A stretch of 17,872 bases of DNA from assembly GCA_020426425.1 (NCBI GenBank), contig JAGQQB010000015.1:1-17872 (forward strand), written 5' to 3'. Shown here one piece after another: positions 7,045 to 15,500 of the stretch (positions within the stretch are counted from its first letter, which is position 1; every line of letters begins with the position of its first letter). The notes beneath the pieces are model-generated. The model was not told the origin of the DNA, searched no databases, and saw nothing but the letters and a program-made list of their open reading frames with translations. The stretch comes from Planctomycetaceae bacterium. GTDB lineage: Bacteria; Planctomycetota; Planctomycetia; Planctomycetales; Planctomycetaceae. Made by a program: the position numbers and the translations under genes.

Positions 7045-8310
7045 ATGTTCCGTTTCCTGCACACCGCCGACCTGCACCTCGACGCTCCATTCAAAGGGTT
7101 GTCGGCCTACGAAGGTGCGCCGGTGGAACTCATGCAGAATTCCACACGTCGCGCGTTCGAGAACCTGATCGATCTCGCGCTCGCCGAGAAAGTCAACTTC
7201 GTCGTCATCGCTGGTGACCTGTTCGATGGTCGCTGGACTCACATTCAAACTGGTCTGTGGACGGCGGCGCAGTTTCGACGACTCGATACTGCGGGCATCC
7301 CGGTATACATGATTCGCGGCAATCACGACGCGGCGAGTCTCGTTCCCAACAGAGTCTCATGGCCGGGGAACGTTCATGAATTACCGGTTGACAAACCGGG
7401 TAGTTTGCTCATCGATTCACTCAAGGTTGCCATTCACGGTCAAGGGTTTTCAACGCGGGAAGTGCGGGACGATGTCGCCGCCACATATCCCGCTGCAGTG
7501 CCCGACCACTTCAACATTGGTCTGCTCCACACCAGCCTGGCAGGCGACGCTCGGCATGATACATACGCCCCCACCAGCGAACAGGTATTGTGCGATTCCG
7601 GCTACGACTACTGGGCACTTGGACATATTCACCAGCAACAGGTGCTTCGCGAGACACCGTGCATTGCCTATTCCGGCTGCATTCAAGGGCGACACATACT
7701 CGAACAGGGGCCGAAAGGGTGTCTGCTCGTTGAGGTGGATGGGCATCGGGTGACGACGAGTTTCCACCCTGTCGATGTTGTGCGGTGGGCACAATTGAGC
7801 ATTGACATCAGCGACTGCGAGCACTTGGACGACGTCTACGATAACGTTCAGGAATCGCTGAATGCGGCCATTCGACAAGCCCACGGGCGCTATCTCGCGG
7901 TGCGAATTGAGATTACCGGAATCACTGTTTGCCATCAGCAACTGATGACATCCGCTGGGACGGAAGAAGCGATCAATGAAATTCGCAACCGGGGAAACCT
8001 GCTGGGCGAAATGTGGATTGAACAAGTGAAAGTTAACACGCTGCCGCCAGTCGACGTCGCCGCGCTCCGCGAAGCAGGTGATCTGCTCGGTGAACTGCTG
8101 CGCGACTTTGAATCACTCAAAGAGGCAGACGATGTGGTCGCATATGCATCACTGACCGAAGCACTTGCGCCACTCGCCGGGAAGGTGGGGACGGAGTTGC
8201 GTGAGGCGGAGATCGATCTGGAGCACCCGGAACAGCTCCAGCGCTGGCTGGCACAGGCGGAAGGTCTGCTGCTGATGCACTTCACACGGGATGAGCAAGC
8301 GTCGGGTTAG
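7045..8310 (+). CDS. YhaO/SbcD-type DNA repair metallophosphoesterase
   Basis: A 421-residue calcineurin-like phosphoesterase. ATG 7045 begins MFRFLHTADLHLDAPFKGL, the exact family start; TTG 7021 only adds eight unrelated residues. All metal-binding motifs are present: D9-x-H11, GDLFD (57-61), GNHD (92-95), LHTS with His162, and GHIH (193-196). The DLHLDAPFKGL signature and overall length match the YhaO branch of the exonuclease SbcCD/Mre11 group, which processes DNA ends. The C-terminal part (about 250-420) is helical and would contact a partner ATPase. Such proteins normally sit beside an SMC-like ATPase (YhaN or SbcC), but the next gene is galU, so the partner must be elsewhere or absent. 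It probably shares a transcript with gdhA. The biochemical class is certain; the cellular role is from family knowledge. Confidence 0.92.
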   Translation: MFRFLHTADLHLDAPFKGLSAYEGAPVELMQNSTRRAFENLIDLALAEKVNFVVIAGDLFDGRWTHIQTGLWTAAQFRRLDTAGIPVYMIRGNHDAASLVPNRVSWPGNVHELPVDKPGSLLIDSLKVAIHGQGFSTREVRDDVAATYPAAVPDHFNIGLLHTSLAGDARHDTYAPTSEQVLCDSGYDYWALGHIHQQQVLRETPCIAYSGCIQGRHILEQGPKGCLLVEVDGHRVTTSFHPVDVVRWAQLSIDISDCEHLDDVYDNVQESLNAAIRQAHGRYLAVRIEITGITVCHQQLMTSAGTEEAINEIRNRGNLLGEMWIEQVKVNTLPPVDVAALREAGDLLGELLRDFESLKEADDVVAYASLTEALAPLAGKVGTELREAEIDLEHPEQLQRWLAQAEGLLLMHFTRDEQASG

Positions 8311-8409
8311 GCGCCGGTTGTCACTCGATGAACAAATCTCGACACGTCTGCGACGATGTGCGACTCTCCCTGCTTGTTGAACAGGTTTTCTCCACTGGAA
8401 AGTCCGCAA

Positions 8410-9303
8410 ATGTCTGTCGATCTTGCCATTGTTCCCGTTGCCGGATTGGGAACCCGGTTGCTGCCAGCCACCAAGAGTCAGCCCAAAGAGATGCTCCCGG
8501 TCGGACGTCGACCGGTGGTGCAGTACGTGGTGGAAGAACTTGCCCGCGCCGGCGTGAAACGAATTCTGTTCATCACAGGCTACGGCAAGTCATCGATTGA
8601 AGACTTCTTCGACATCAACCATCAATTGGTCAATCATCTGCGGCAAACCGGTAAAGAAGACCAGTTGGCGGAGTTGGCATTCGAGCGAAACGAAGTCGAG
8701 TATGCGTACACACGCCAGCGGGAGCAGCTTGGACTGGGCCATGCGGTACTGATTGGCGAGCCGTTTTCGGGCAACCAGCCGTTCGTCTGTGCGCTCGGCG
8801 ATTCGATCATCGGTCTGCACGCGAAATCGAACATTGTGGAGCGAATGATCGAAGAGTACGAGCGGACCAAGGCAGACCTCGTCGTCGCGTTCGAGGAACT
8901 GGACGATCCTCGCGAAGTCGTGCATTACGGGATCGCCCAGCCCAAAGGCGCAGTCAATGGCGATGTCTTTGAACTCGAAAGCTTGATCGAAAAACCAGCG
9001 GTCGACGAAGCACCGAGTCGACTGGCGGTGGCAGCGCGCTACGTCTTCAGTCCGTCGATCTTCGATGAATTGCGGCATACTCCGCGCGGCAAAGGGGGCG
9101 AGATTCAACTCACCGATGCGATGCGTGCGGTGATGGCCAAAGGGGGCAAAGGAGTCGGCATCCGATTGCCTGCCGATGAACCACGGTTCGACATTGGCAA
9201 TTTTGAAAGTTACTTCCACGCCTTCGTCGACTTTGCCCTCGCCGATCCACAGTTCGGGCCGGGACTCGCAGAATCCTTGCGGAAGAAGTTACAGATCACA
9301 TGA
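8410..9303 (+). CDS. galU: UTP-glucose-1-phosphate uridylyltransferase
   Basis: A 297-residue nucleotidyltransferase making UDP-glucose from UTP and glucose-1-phosphate, for polysaccharide and envelope glycan synthesis. ATG 8410 is chosen because MSVDLAIVPVAGLGTRLLPA is the canonical start, with GGAAAG at 8397-8402 as a plausible ribosome site; an earlier in-frame start at 8356 adds 18 unconserved residues. Motifs are AGLGTRLLPATKSQPKEMLP (nucleotide loop, Lys26), LGDSIIG with metal Asp131, LIEKP (192-196), GGEIQLTDA (229-237) and FDIGN (260-264). The usual LPD of GalU reads LGD here, which is a mild change. The stop TGA overlaps ATG 9300, a possible alternative start of the next gene, so the two may be translationally coupled. 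Confidence 0.96.
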   Translation: MSVDLAIVPVAGLGTRLLPATKSQPKEMLPVGRRPVVQYVVEELARAGVKRILFITGYGKSSIEDFFDINHQLVNHLRQTGKEDQLAELAFERNEVEYAYTRQREQLGLGHAVLIGEPFSGNQPFVCALGDSIIGLHAKSNIVERMIEEYERTKADLVVAFEELDDPREVVHYGIAQPKGAVNGDVFELESLIEKPAVDEAPSRLAVAARYVFSPSIFDELRHTPRGKGGEIQLTDAMRAVMAKGGKGVGIRLPADEPRFDIGNFESYFHAFVDFALADPQFGPGLAESLRKKLQIT

Positions 9304-9356
9304 CCGTCGTGTCCGAGCGCGTTCATCCTCGTCTCCAATTGCGGTGGAGCATCGTC

Positions 9357-10832
9357 ATGTCCCCCCTTGGTCGATTCGTCTGCCTGACGGCAATTCTGTT
9401 CGGCGCGACTCAACAGCTGTTCGCGGACGCCTTCACCTACGTCGATGAACGCGGCGCGGAAATCACCACGCAGGCCACGCTCACCGGCACTGGCCAGGGA
9501 TTCCATGCACTGGAACGCTGGGACGGACAGATTCAACTCATCCCAACCGGATCGCTGCAGAACCGGGACGCGACGGGAGATCCGGAACCGATCGACTCAG
9601 TTGGTATGCAGGAACTACTGAGCGAACTGTTTGGCGAAGAGAACGTCCGCTTCGATGAAAAGGCTCCCTTCCTGGTTTGCATGGTGATTGACGGCGAACT
9701 CGACAAGCAAGGGGAACAACGTTGCAGCACGTTTCTCAAAAAGGCGTCGACCTTCATGAAGAATGTCGACTCGGTCTTTATGCGGTTCGCCAAGCAGATG
9801 CGGTTCCCCACGCGCGATTTGCGGTATCCGCTGGTACTCCTGATTTTCGAGTCCGATCAGGCGTTCGAGAAGTATGCCGATCTCGCCACCGGCGGACGGA
9901 GTGTCAGCGCGGTCAACATCGCCGGATTCTATTCCAGCCTCACCAACTGGCTGGCCGTACGCATGAGTTCGTGCGATACGTTCGAAGTCCCGCTGCATGA
10001 GGCGATCCATCAACAGATGTACAATCGGGTCCTGCAGCGACTGGCCCCCATCCCCAAATGGTTCGACGAAGGAATCGCCACCGGATTCGAGGCCGACGGG
10101 CAGAACATCAAGGTGCATCCCCTGCAGGTGAATTCACGGTATGCGCGACAGGCGCAACGGCTCAGCACCGGGGTCGATTGGCAGGCGATCATCGCCAACG
10201 ATGGAGCGTTTACTGCCGATGTGCTCGCGGGCGACGCCTATACGCTCGCCTGGTGTTTGCACTGGATGCTGGTCACGACCGACGATGCTGCTTATCGCCG
10301 CTACGTGGAACATCTTGCTGATCTTGAGCCGCTCGCCGATCAACAAACACAAGAACGGGTACGGAACTTCGAAGCCGCGTTTGATCGGACTGCCACGGAA
10401 TTGCAGGCGGCGTTTGCCCAGGCGATCGACCTCGGGATCAAACGACAGAAAGTGGATCTGCGTGACAAGACCCGGCCAGGATTCGTCGAGACACAGCAAC
10501 ATCTCGGTGCGGTCCAGCTCAAGGCGATCGGGAATGGCCTGGGGAGCATCGGTGCCGAGGGGAAGATCAAGAACATCTCGCCGCTCCGCAGCATGACGTT
10601 CTATGTCACGATTGAGACCGCAGGTGGGCAGTACACAGGATGGCTGATCACAGATCTCCGCCCATCGCAGACGGCCAACCTTGCCGCACAAATCGCGAAC
10701 CGACCGATCCCTGGCGCGCGTCCTTCACCGGCAACTTCATTTCAGGTGTGGATCAGGTCTGTTGCAGCCGGTAGCGCGGCCGCAGAGCGCTGGAAGGCCG
10801 GAGAGTTGCCGGGACCAGTCATGGGACAGTAG
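9357..10832 (+). CDS. DUF1570 family exported putative zinc metallopeptidase
   Basis: A 491-residue protein with a signal peptide (MSPLGRF, then CLTAILFGATQQLFADA). I prefer ATG 9357, which has GGTGGAG at 9343-9349 in front and opens on the signal sequence. ATG 9300, which overlaps the galU stop as ATGA, is the alternative and would add 19 residues. VPLHEAIHQQMYN holds a zinc-binding HEAIH (214-218), and WFDEGIATGFE supplies a likely third ligand, Glu238, twenty residues later. This gluzincin arrangement is characteristic of DUF1570, a family expanded in planctomycetes. Residues 24-66 form a beta-rich N-terminal region. The C-terminal region (about 400-491) is Ala/Pro-rich and has no membrane anchor. 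Substrates are unknown. Its stop lies four bases before a palindromic hairpin facing the convergent polyphosphate kinase gene. Confidence 0.88.
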   Translation: MSPLGRFVCLTAILFGATQQLFADAFTYVDERGAEITTQATLTGTGQGFHALERWDGQIQLIPTGSLQNRDATGDPEPIDSVGMQELLSELFGEENVRFDEKAPFLVCMVIDGELDKQGEQRCSTFLKKASTFMKNVDSVFMRFAKQMRFPTRDLRYPLVLLIFESDQAFEKYADLATGGRSVSAVNIAGFYSSLTNWLAVRMSSCDTFEVPLHEAIHQQMYNRVLQRLAPIPKWFDEGIATGFEADGQNIKVHPLQVNSRYARQAQRLSTGVDWQAIIANDGAFTADVLAGDAYTLAWCLHWMLVTTDDAAYRRYVEHLADLEPLADQQTQERVRNFEAAFDRTATELQAAFAQAIDLGIKRQKVDLRDKTRPGFVETQQHLGAVQLKAIGNGLGSIGAEGKIKNISPLRSMTFYVTIETAGGQYTGWLITDLRPSQTANLAAQIANRPIPGARPSPATSFQVWIRSVAAGSAAAERWKAGELPGPVMGQ

Positions 10833-10836
10833 CGGC

Positions 10837-10878
10837 GGGGAACTCCGAAGTTCGAAATTCGTGCTTCGGACTTTCCCC
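10837..10878. terminator. Palindromic hairpin between convergent genes, member of a TTCGAA-rich repeat family
   Basis: GGGGAACTCCGAAG at 10837-10850 is the imperfect reverse complement of CTTCGGACTTTCCCC at 10864-10878, around a core containing TTCGAAATTCG. It fills the 48-base gap between the DUF1570 stop and the convergent PPK2 stop, so it probably ends transcription in both directions. There is no good T-tract, which lowers the confidence. The same sequence, including the preceding GCGGGGA, recurs at 17634-17791. Confidence 0.6.
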
Positions 10879-10880
10879 AA

Positions 10881-11684
10881 CTACTCCACCACGACCTGAT
10901 CCAGCCCCGGTTCCGGCGCTGGAAACTGCGGATTCATTTCGCGGAGCGTGTCGACGATCACGCGCATCACGGCGAGGTTGCGATACCACTTCGAGTCGGC
11001 GGGAATCACGTACCAGGGAGCCCACTGGGTCGTACAGCGGTTGAGCGCGTCTTCGTATGCCAGCATGTAGTCGTCCCACTGGGCGCGCTTGTCGAGATCG
11101 GCGTGCGAGAACTTCCAGTGCTTCTCGGGATCTTCCAATCGCTCTTCAAACTGTTCCTTCTGCTCCTGCTTCGAGATGTGCAGATAGAACTTCAGGATGC
11201 GCGTCCCGGTACTCGCCAGCAGTTGTTCGAACTGATTGATCTGCTCGTACCGCTCTTGCCAGACGGCCTCCGGCACGATTTCGTCAACTCGGACAACCAG
11301 TACGTCTTCGTAGTGCGAGCGATTGAAGACGCCGATCATCCCGGCGGCCGGAACCTGTTGATGCACGCGCCACAAATAGTCGTGGGCGAGTTCCAGCGGC
11401 GTTGGCGCTTTGAACGAAGTCACGCGCACCCCTTGCGGATTCACACCGCGAAAGACCTTGCGCGTAGTCCCATCTTTCCCGCCGGCATCCATCGCCTGAA
11501 ACACAATCAGCAGTTTCTGTTTCCCTTCGGCGTACAGCTTGGGTTGCCACTCAATCAGCTCATGCCGCAGCTTCTTGAACTCTTTCTCCGCCTGTTCACG
11601 ATCGTCGTGAAACTCGCGGCCAGACGTGGGATAGTCGGCGAGGGAACCTAGTTTGCCTGGAATGAGGCGATGCGTGTGGGGCAT
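10881..11684 (-). CDS. ppk2: Class III PPK2 polyphosphate:nucleotide phosphotransferase
   Basis: A 267-residue protein matching the length and order of class III PPK2 enzymes, which use polyphosphate to phosphorylate AMP and ADP to ATP. The Walker A is FQAMDAGGKDGTTRKVF (GGKDG at 68-72, with Asp66 just before). The lid/Walker B region is FNRSHYEDVLVVRV (120-133). The DYLWRVHQQVP block (102-112), FYLHISKQEQ (166-175), APWYVIPADSKWYRN (222-236) and the ending VVVE all closely follow the Meiothermus-type enzyme as I recall it. ATG 11684 is the natural start; I see no Shine-Dalgarno before it. The pseudopilin-SUMF1 gene lies 72 bases upstream on the same strand, so cotranscription is possible though the functions do not obviously connect. 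The role is likely cytoplasmic nucleotide regeneration from stored polyphosphate. Confidence 0.93.
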   Translation of the reverse strand: MPHTHRLIPGKLGSLADYPTSGREFHDDREQAEKEFKKLRHELIEWQPKLYAEGKQKLLIVFQAMDAGGKDGTTRKVFRGVNPQGVRVTSFKAPTPLELAHDYLWRVHQQVPAAGMIGVFNRSHYEDVLVVRVDEIVPEAVWQERYEQINQFEQLLASTGTRILKFYLHISKQEQKEQFEERLEDPEKHWKFSHADLDKRAQWDDYMLAYEDALNRCTTQWAPWYVIPADSKWYRNLAVMRVIVDTLREMNPQFPAPEPGLDQVVVE

Positions 11685-11756
11685 GGTTGGTGAGGTGTTG
11701 AGGGGGACGAATTGAGCGAGGAGGGATATTCATCGACGAACGCGGCCTGGTCACGT

Positions 11757-13664
11757 TCAGGGAGGGGGAATCAACTCGCAAACAACCCGAAACCCGACGA
11801 AGGGATTGGATTTGAACGGAGGCATCATGGGGTAGTCAATCTGGCATGGCTCCCCAACGAATCGCCAATCGCAGCCGCGCACCACTTTCAGATAGCCGCT
11901 TGCTGGTCCGCGCGGATTGTCGACCGGGCCAATGTACGTGCGTGAGAACCAGTCCTGGCACCATTCCCAGGCGTTGCCCCGCATGTCGTACAGACCAAGT
12001 GCGTTGGGCGGATAGCTGCCGCAGGCGGTCAGTTTTCGCGCTGGTTCGACTCCTGCAGCGATCCCAGACGGATCGTCCTTCGGTCGGGTCGCCTGATAAC
12101 GAAACGGACGATCCTGTCCCTCGCGACAGGCGAATTCCCATTCGGCTTCACTCGGCAATCGATAACGTCGGCCGAGCGGCGTCTCAAGTTCGGTCAATTG
12201 CGCACAAAATTCGTGCGCCTCATTCCAGGTGAGATCGACGCATGGTCGCTTGAAGTGGAATGGTTTGAGCTGTGCGCCATCGCCCATTGCCAGCGGCAGT
12301 CGGCCCATGACCTCTTCAAACTGACCCAGCGAAACTTCCCTCGCCTGAAGCAAGTACGGCTGCGTGATGCGGCAAGGCCGCGGAGGAGAATCGTCGACAG
12401 GCACAAAGCCGTAGTCCGCCCGGCCCAAAAGAAAGTCGCCGGCCGGGACGAGGACAAACTCCATGCCGACAGAATTTACAACTGGTCCAACGGGTGTCCC
12501 TGCAGGTTCACCTGCGGGATGTTCTGTGAATATCGTCGCTGCCATCCTCGCTTCGATTGCACCTGCAAGCATGTCGCCCGGTGTCTCTCGCGAGTGCAGC
12601 GCATGCCACACACCGGGGTCGATGTCGTTCGCAAGCAGTCGCACCTGGCCATCGAGAAATGCGACATGTACCCCTCCCGCATGCCGACTGCGCGATGTCG
12701 CCTGACGATTGAAGTGCACGTAATCGACGCACGGCATGCCAAGGTCGACCAGTCGCTGTTCTCCCAGATCTGCATGGAGTTGATCACATCCCTGCACATC
12801 ATCCGCCCTCTTCCAGGGATGGTTAGGGCGATAGGCATCGCCGTTCACGCCATGCCCCCAGGTGATACTCGCCCCAATTTGTCCCAGTGCCCAAGTGCCG
12901 CGCGGATCGACGGGATGGATTCCGGCCCGCAGTTCCTCGAAGGCGATCAGTGTTCCGGTCCCGTTCGTAAACTCATCCCGTGCGAACGACCGGTTGATCC
13001 CAGCGACGCCGTTCCCCCACAACGCGTATTCGCGCGTGACTGCGTCCATCACCAACGTCATCGTCTCCCCGCGTGGAGCCGTCGTCGATGGCTTGTCGAA
13101 CTGAGCGTTGTGTGTCCCCCCATTGATCGCATAGTTCCCGCGCGCGAACTCGACCACTTGGTTGCTGGCACCCGTTGAAAGCCGATAGGGATTCGATGGC
13201 ACCGAGTAGTCATCACTCGGACAGCGAAGTTGTGATAGCGTGCTCAGCCGCAACTCTTCATGCACGTCATCACCGATCGGTTTCCCGACTTGCCATTGCG
13301 CAGCCAAGGGTCCGTGATCGAGAAACGGCAGCAGGAGAATCGTCCAGTTCTCATGACTCACCAAATCGACCCGCTTGAGTTCATGCAGTGGTCCAAAGTG
13401 TTCTCCCGCCGGATGCCACACCGCCGCCGGCGGAAACGCATCGTAAACCTCTTCGTATGCGTGAAGTGCGAGCGAGAGCTGCGCTAGGTTCGCTTGGCAA
13501 CGAATATCGCGAGAACGTGCCTGCCATTTCAGCACTCGGGGCAGCAGGAGCGCGGCGAAGATGCCGAGGACGCCGAGCACGAGTAGTACCTCGTGCGCCG
13601 CAAGACCCGCCGACAATGGCCGAACTCCGCAACGTCGCCCAGATTGTGATCGCGTCATGACCAT
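11757..13664 (-). CDS. DUF1559 pseudopilin fused to a SUMF1/FGE-sulfatase domain
   Basis: A 635-residue protein starting at ATG 13664, with GGAG five bases upstream on the minus strand. A longer in-frame start at 13835 would run into the divergent kinase gene. The short basic leader ends SAG, followed by LAAHEVLLVLGVLGIFAALLLP. Gly20 with Glu25 (the +5 position) and a hydrophobic helix form a degenerate type IV prepilin processing site. RCQANLAQLSLALHAYEEVYDAFPPA and the H-x9-DG motif (His328, Asp338-Gly339) define DUF1559. Residues about 397-630 are a complete SUMF1 domain: NSVGMEFVLVPAGDFLLG, RYRLPSEAEWEFACR (500-514), NALGLYDMRGNAWEWCQDW (554-572) and a terminal VGFRV. The usual RGGSW reads RGCDW, and the arginines expected after it are missing, so oxidase activity is doubtful. 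The protein is probably membrane-tethered and faces the periplasm. Confidence 0.9.
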   Translation of the reverse strand: MVMTRSQSGRRCGVRPLSAGLAAHEVLLVLGVLGIFAALLLPRVLKWQARSRDIRCQANLAQLSLALHAYEEVYDAFPPAAVWHPAGEHFGPLHELKRVDLVSHENWTILLLPFLDHGPLAAQWQVGKPIGDDVHEELRLSTLSQLRCPSDDYSVPSNPYRLSTGASNQVVEFARGNYAINGGTHNAQFDKPSTTAPRGETMTLVMDAVTREYALWGNGVAGINRSFARDEFTNGTGTLIAFEELRAGIHPVDPRGTWALGQIGASITWGHGVNGDAYRPNHPWKRADDVQGCDQLHADLGEQRLVDLGMPCVDYVHFNRQATSRSRHAGGVHVAFLDGQVRLLANDIDPGVWHALHSRETPGDMLAGAIEARMAATIFTEHPAGEPAGTPVGPVVNSVGMEFVLVPAGDFLLGRADYGFVPVDDSPPRPCRITQPYLLQAREVSLGQFEEVMGRLPLAMGDGAQLKPFHFKRPCVDLTWNEAHEFCAQLTELETPLGRRYRLPSEAEWEFACREGQDRPFRYQATRPKDDPSGIAAGVEPARKLTACGSYPPNALGLYDMRGNAWEWCQDWFSRTYIGPVDNPRGPASGYLKVVRGCDWRFVGEPCQIDYPMMPPFKSNPFVGFRVVCELIPPP

Positions 13665-13809
13665 TCCCACTCCGCTGGGTGCTGTCGCCGGACGTCCACC
13701 TGCTAGAATCTTCGCAATCAGCATGCATGCCCAGCCCGGGATGCCTCTTGAGATTGTGGCCACTCCTGCTACGAATGAAAAGCCGACGCGGACTTCTCCG
13801 CATCCCACC

Positions 13810-15465
13810 ATGTCCGACGAGATCCTCGCCCACATCCTGACGCAGTTGATGGATCAACTCGCCACCGGTCCACCGCCGGACATCGAAGAGTTTGTGCGTC
13901 AGCATCCCGGATTCGAGCAGAACATCCGGGAGATGTGGGCCACGATCATGGTGCTGCAACATGCGGCGCCTAGTTCCCCAGAAGAAGAGGGAACGTTTCT
14001 TGCGCCATCGCTCCACGGCTCCAATACGAACGCCCCCCCTCCCTCACTAAGCAACTACGAATTGGACACCGAACTGGGCCGTGGCGGGATGGGAGTTGTC
14101 TATCGCGCTCGACAGAAGTCGCCTCGACGCACGGTCGCCGTCAAGCTGCTGCTCGGCGGGGATCACGCTTCGGCACAACATCAGGCACGGTTCCGTAGTG
14201 AGGCCGAATCGGTTGCCAAACTCGACCATCCACACATCGTCAAGGTGTTTGAAGTTGGCGAGAACGATGGGCAACCCTACTTCAGCATGCAGTACATCCC
14301 GGGAACCACGCTCGCTCAGCGGATTGCCCAAGGGCCGCTGCCGAGTCGCGAGGCGGCGCAGTTGCTGATCCCGGTCTGTCGCGCGATCGACTACGCGAAC
14401 CAACAGGGTCTGCTGCATCGCGACCTCAAGCCATCGAACATTCTGCTTGACGAGCACGGTCATCCGTTCGTCACCGACTTCGGCCTCGCCAAACAAGTGC
14501 GAACCCAGGATTCCGTCGCTCCCCACAGCTTGACGCACAGCGGGGCCATCGTTGGGACGCCGGGCTATATGGCACCGGAGCAGGCGATTGGCGAACGGGG
14601 CCAGTTGTCTCCTGCCACCGATGTCTACAGCTTGGGCGCGGTGCTCTATGCGATGTTGACCGGTCGTGCCCCCTTCCAGGCAGCGTCACCGATTGACGCC
14701 ATCCTGATGATTCTGGAACAGGACCCGCCCCTGCCGCGACTGCTGAATCCGGCCATTGATCCCGATCTGGAGATGATTCTGCTTAAGGCTCTACAGAAGC
14801 CAGCAGACTTACGATACCAGTCGGCCGGGGCACTTGCTGATGATTTGAACGCCTATCTGAACCACGAGCCGATTTCGGCGCGATCGTCCCAGTTCTCGCA
14901 AGTCCTGTCGCGAGCGTTTCGGCCCACGCATCACATTGGCGTCCTGGAGAACTGGGGACTGTTGTGGATGTGGCATGCCGTGGTGCTACTGGTGTTGTGC
15001 ATCGTCACCGATGTGATTCATGCGCAAGGGACAACCGCCCGCTGGCCGTATCTGCTGGTGTGGGTAATTGGATTGGGTGCCTGGGCGGCGATCTTCTGGA
15101 ATCTGCGGCGCCGTGCTGGACCGGTGACATTTGTGGAGCGGCAAATTGCACACGTCTGGGCGGCCAGCATGGCAAGTTCCTCCGCCTTGTACGGCGTGGA
15201 AGCCTTGCTCAAACTGCCACCGCTCACGCTCTCACCCGTTCTGGGATTGATTGCTGGTAGCGTGTTCCTCGCCAAGGCGGGCATTCTTTCGGGTGAGTTC
15301 TATTTGCACGCGGTTGTACTGTTTTTGACGGCTATACCGATGGCACTGTTCCCCTCGTTTGCACTGACGATCTTTGGCGTGGTCTCCGCTCTCGCCTTCT
15401 TTTTGTCTGGCCTGAAGTTCCATCAACTCAAGAAACTCTCGGCACGCCCTCATCTGTCCCGCTGA
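13810..15465 (+). CDS. Membrane serine/threonine protein kinase
   Basis: A 551-residue protein counted from ATG 13810 (MSDEILAHILTQLMDQL). In-frame ATGs at 13741 and 13723 are alternatives and no Shine-Dalgarno decides. Residues 1-55 form the short helical N-terminus seen on many planctomycete kinases. The Hanks-type kinase domain (about 83-350) is intact: GRGGMG (90-95), VAVKLL with Lys112, the C-helix Glu at about 133, HRDLKPSN with Asp205, TDFGLA (Asp223), GTPGYMAPE (249-257) and DVYSLGAVLYAMLTGRAPF. After residue 380 come about six hydrophobic segments (for example LLWMWHAVVLLVLCIVTDV and AVVLFLTAIPMALFPSFAL), a multi-pass tail rather than the PASTA or WD40 sensors of other kinases. The pseudokinase gene starts 35 bases downstream in the same direction, suggesting an operon. 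The substrate is unknown. Confidence 0.95.
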   Translation: MSDEILAHILTQLMDQLATGPPPDIEEFVRQHPGFEQNIREMWATIMVLQHAAPSSPEEEGTFLAPSLHGSNTNAPPPSLSNYELDTELGRGGMGVVYRARQKSPRRTVAVKLLLGGDHASAQHQARFRSEAESVAKLDHPHIVKVFEVGENDGQPYFSMQYIPGTTLAQRIAQGPLPSREAAQLLIPVCRAIDYANQQGLLHRDLKPSNILLDEHGHPFVTDFGLAKQVRTQDSVAPHSLTHSGAIVGTPGYMAPEQAIGERGQLSPATDVYSLGAVLYAMLTGRAPFQAASPIDAILMILEQDPPLPRLLNPAIDPDLEMILLKALQKPADLRYQSAGALADDLNAYLNHEPISARSSQFSQVLSRAFRPTHHIGVLENWGLLWMWHAVVLLVLCIVTDVIHAQGTTARWPYLLVWVIGLGAWAAIFWNLRRRAGPVTFVERQIAHVWAASMASSSALYGVEALLKLPPLTLSPVLGLIAGSVFLAKAGILSGEFYLHAVVLFLTAIPMALFPSFALTIFGVVSALAFFLSGLKFHQLKKLSARPHLSR

Positions 15466-15500
15466 GCCTGCATCCAAGACCGGGTGAACTTGTTGTCGAT

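Noticed and set aside
13748..13776. TTGAGA and TACGAAT with 16-base spacing upstream of the kinase start
   Set aside because: It is a fair promoter match only if translation starts at 13810; with the alternative starts at 13723 or 13741 it is coding sequence. The -10 match is weak.
13561..13809. Upstream extension of the kinase frame by 83 codons
   Set aside because: It overlaps the start of the divergent DUF1559-SUMF1 gene, and its product is low-complexity Pro/Thr/Arg with no kinase-family character.
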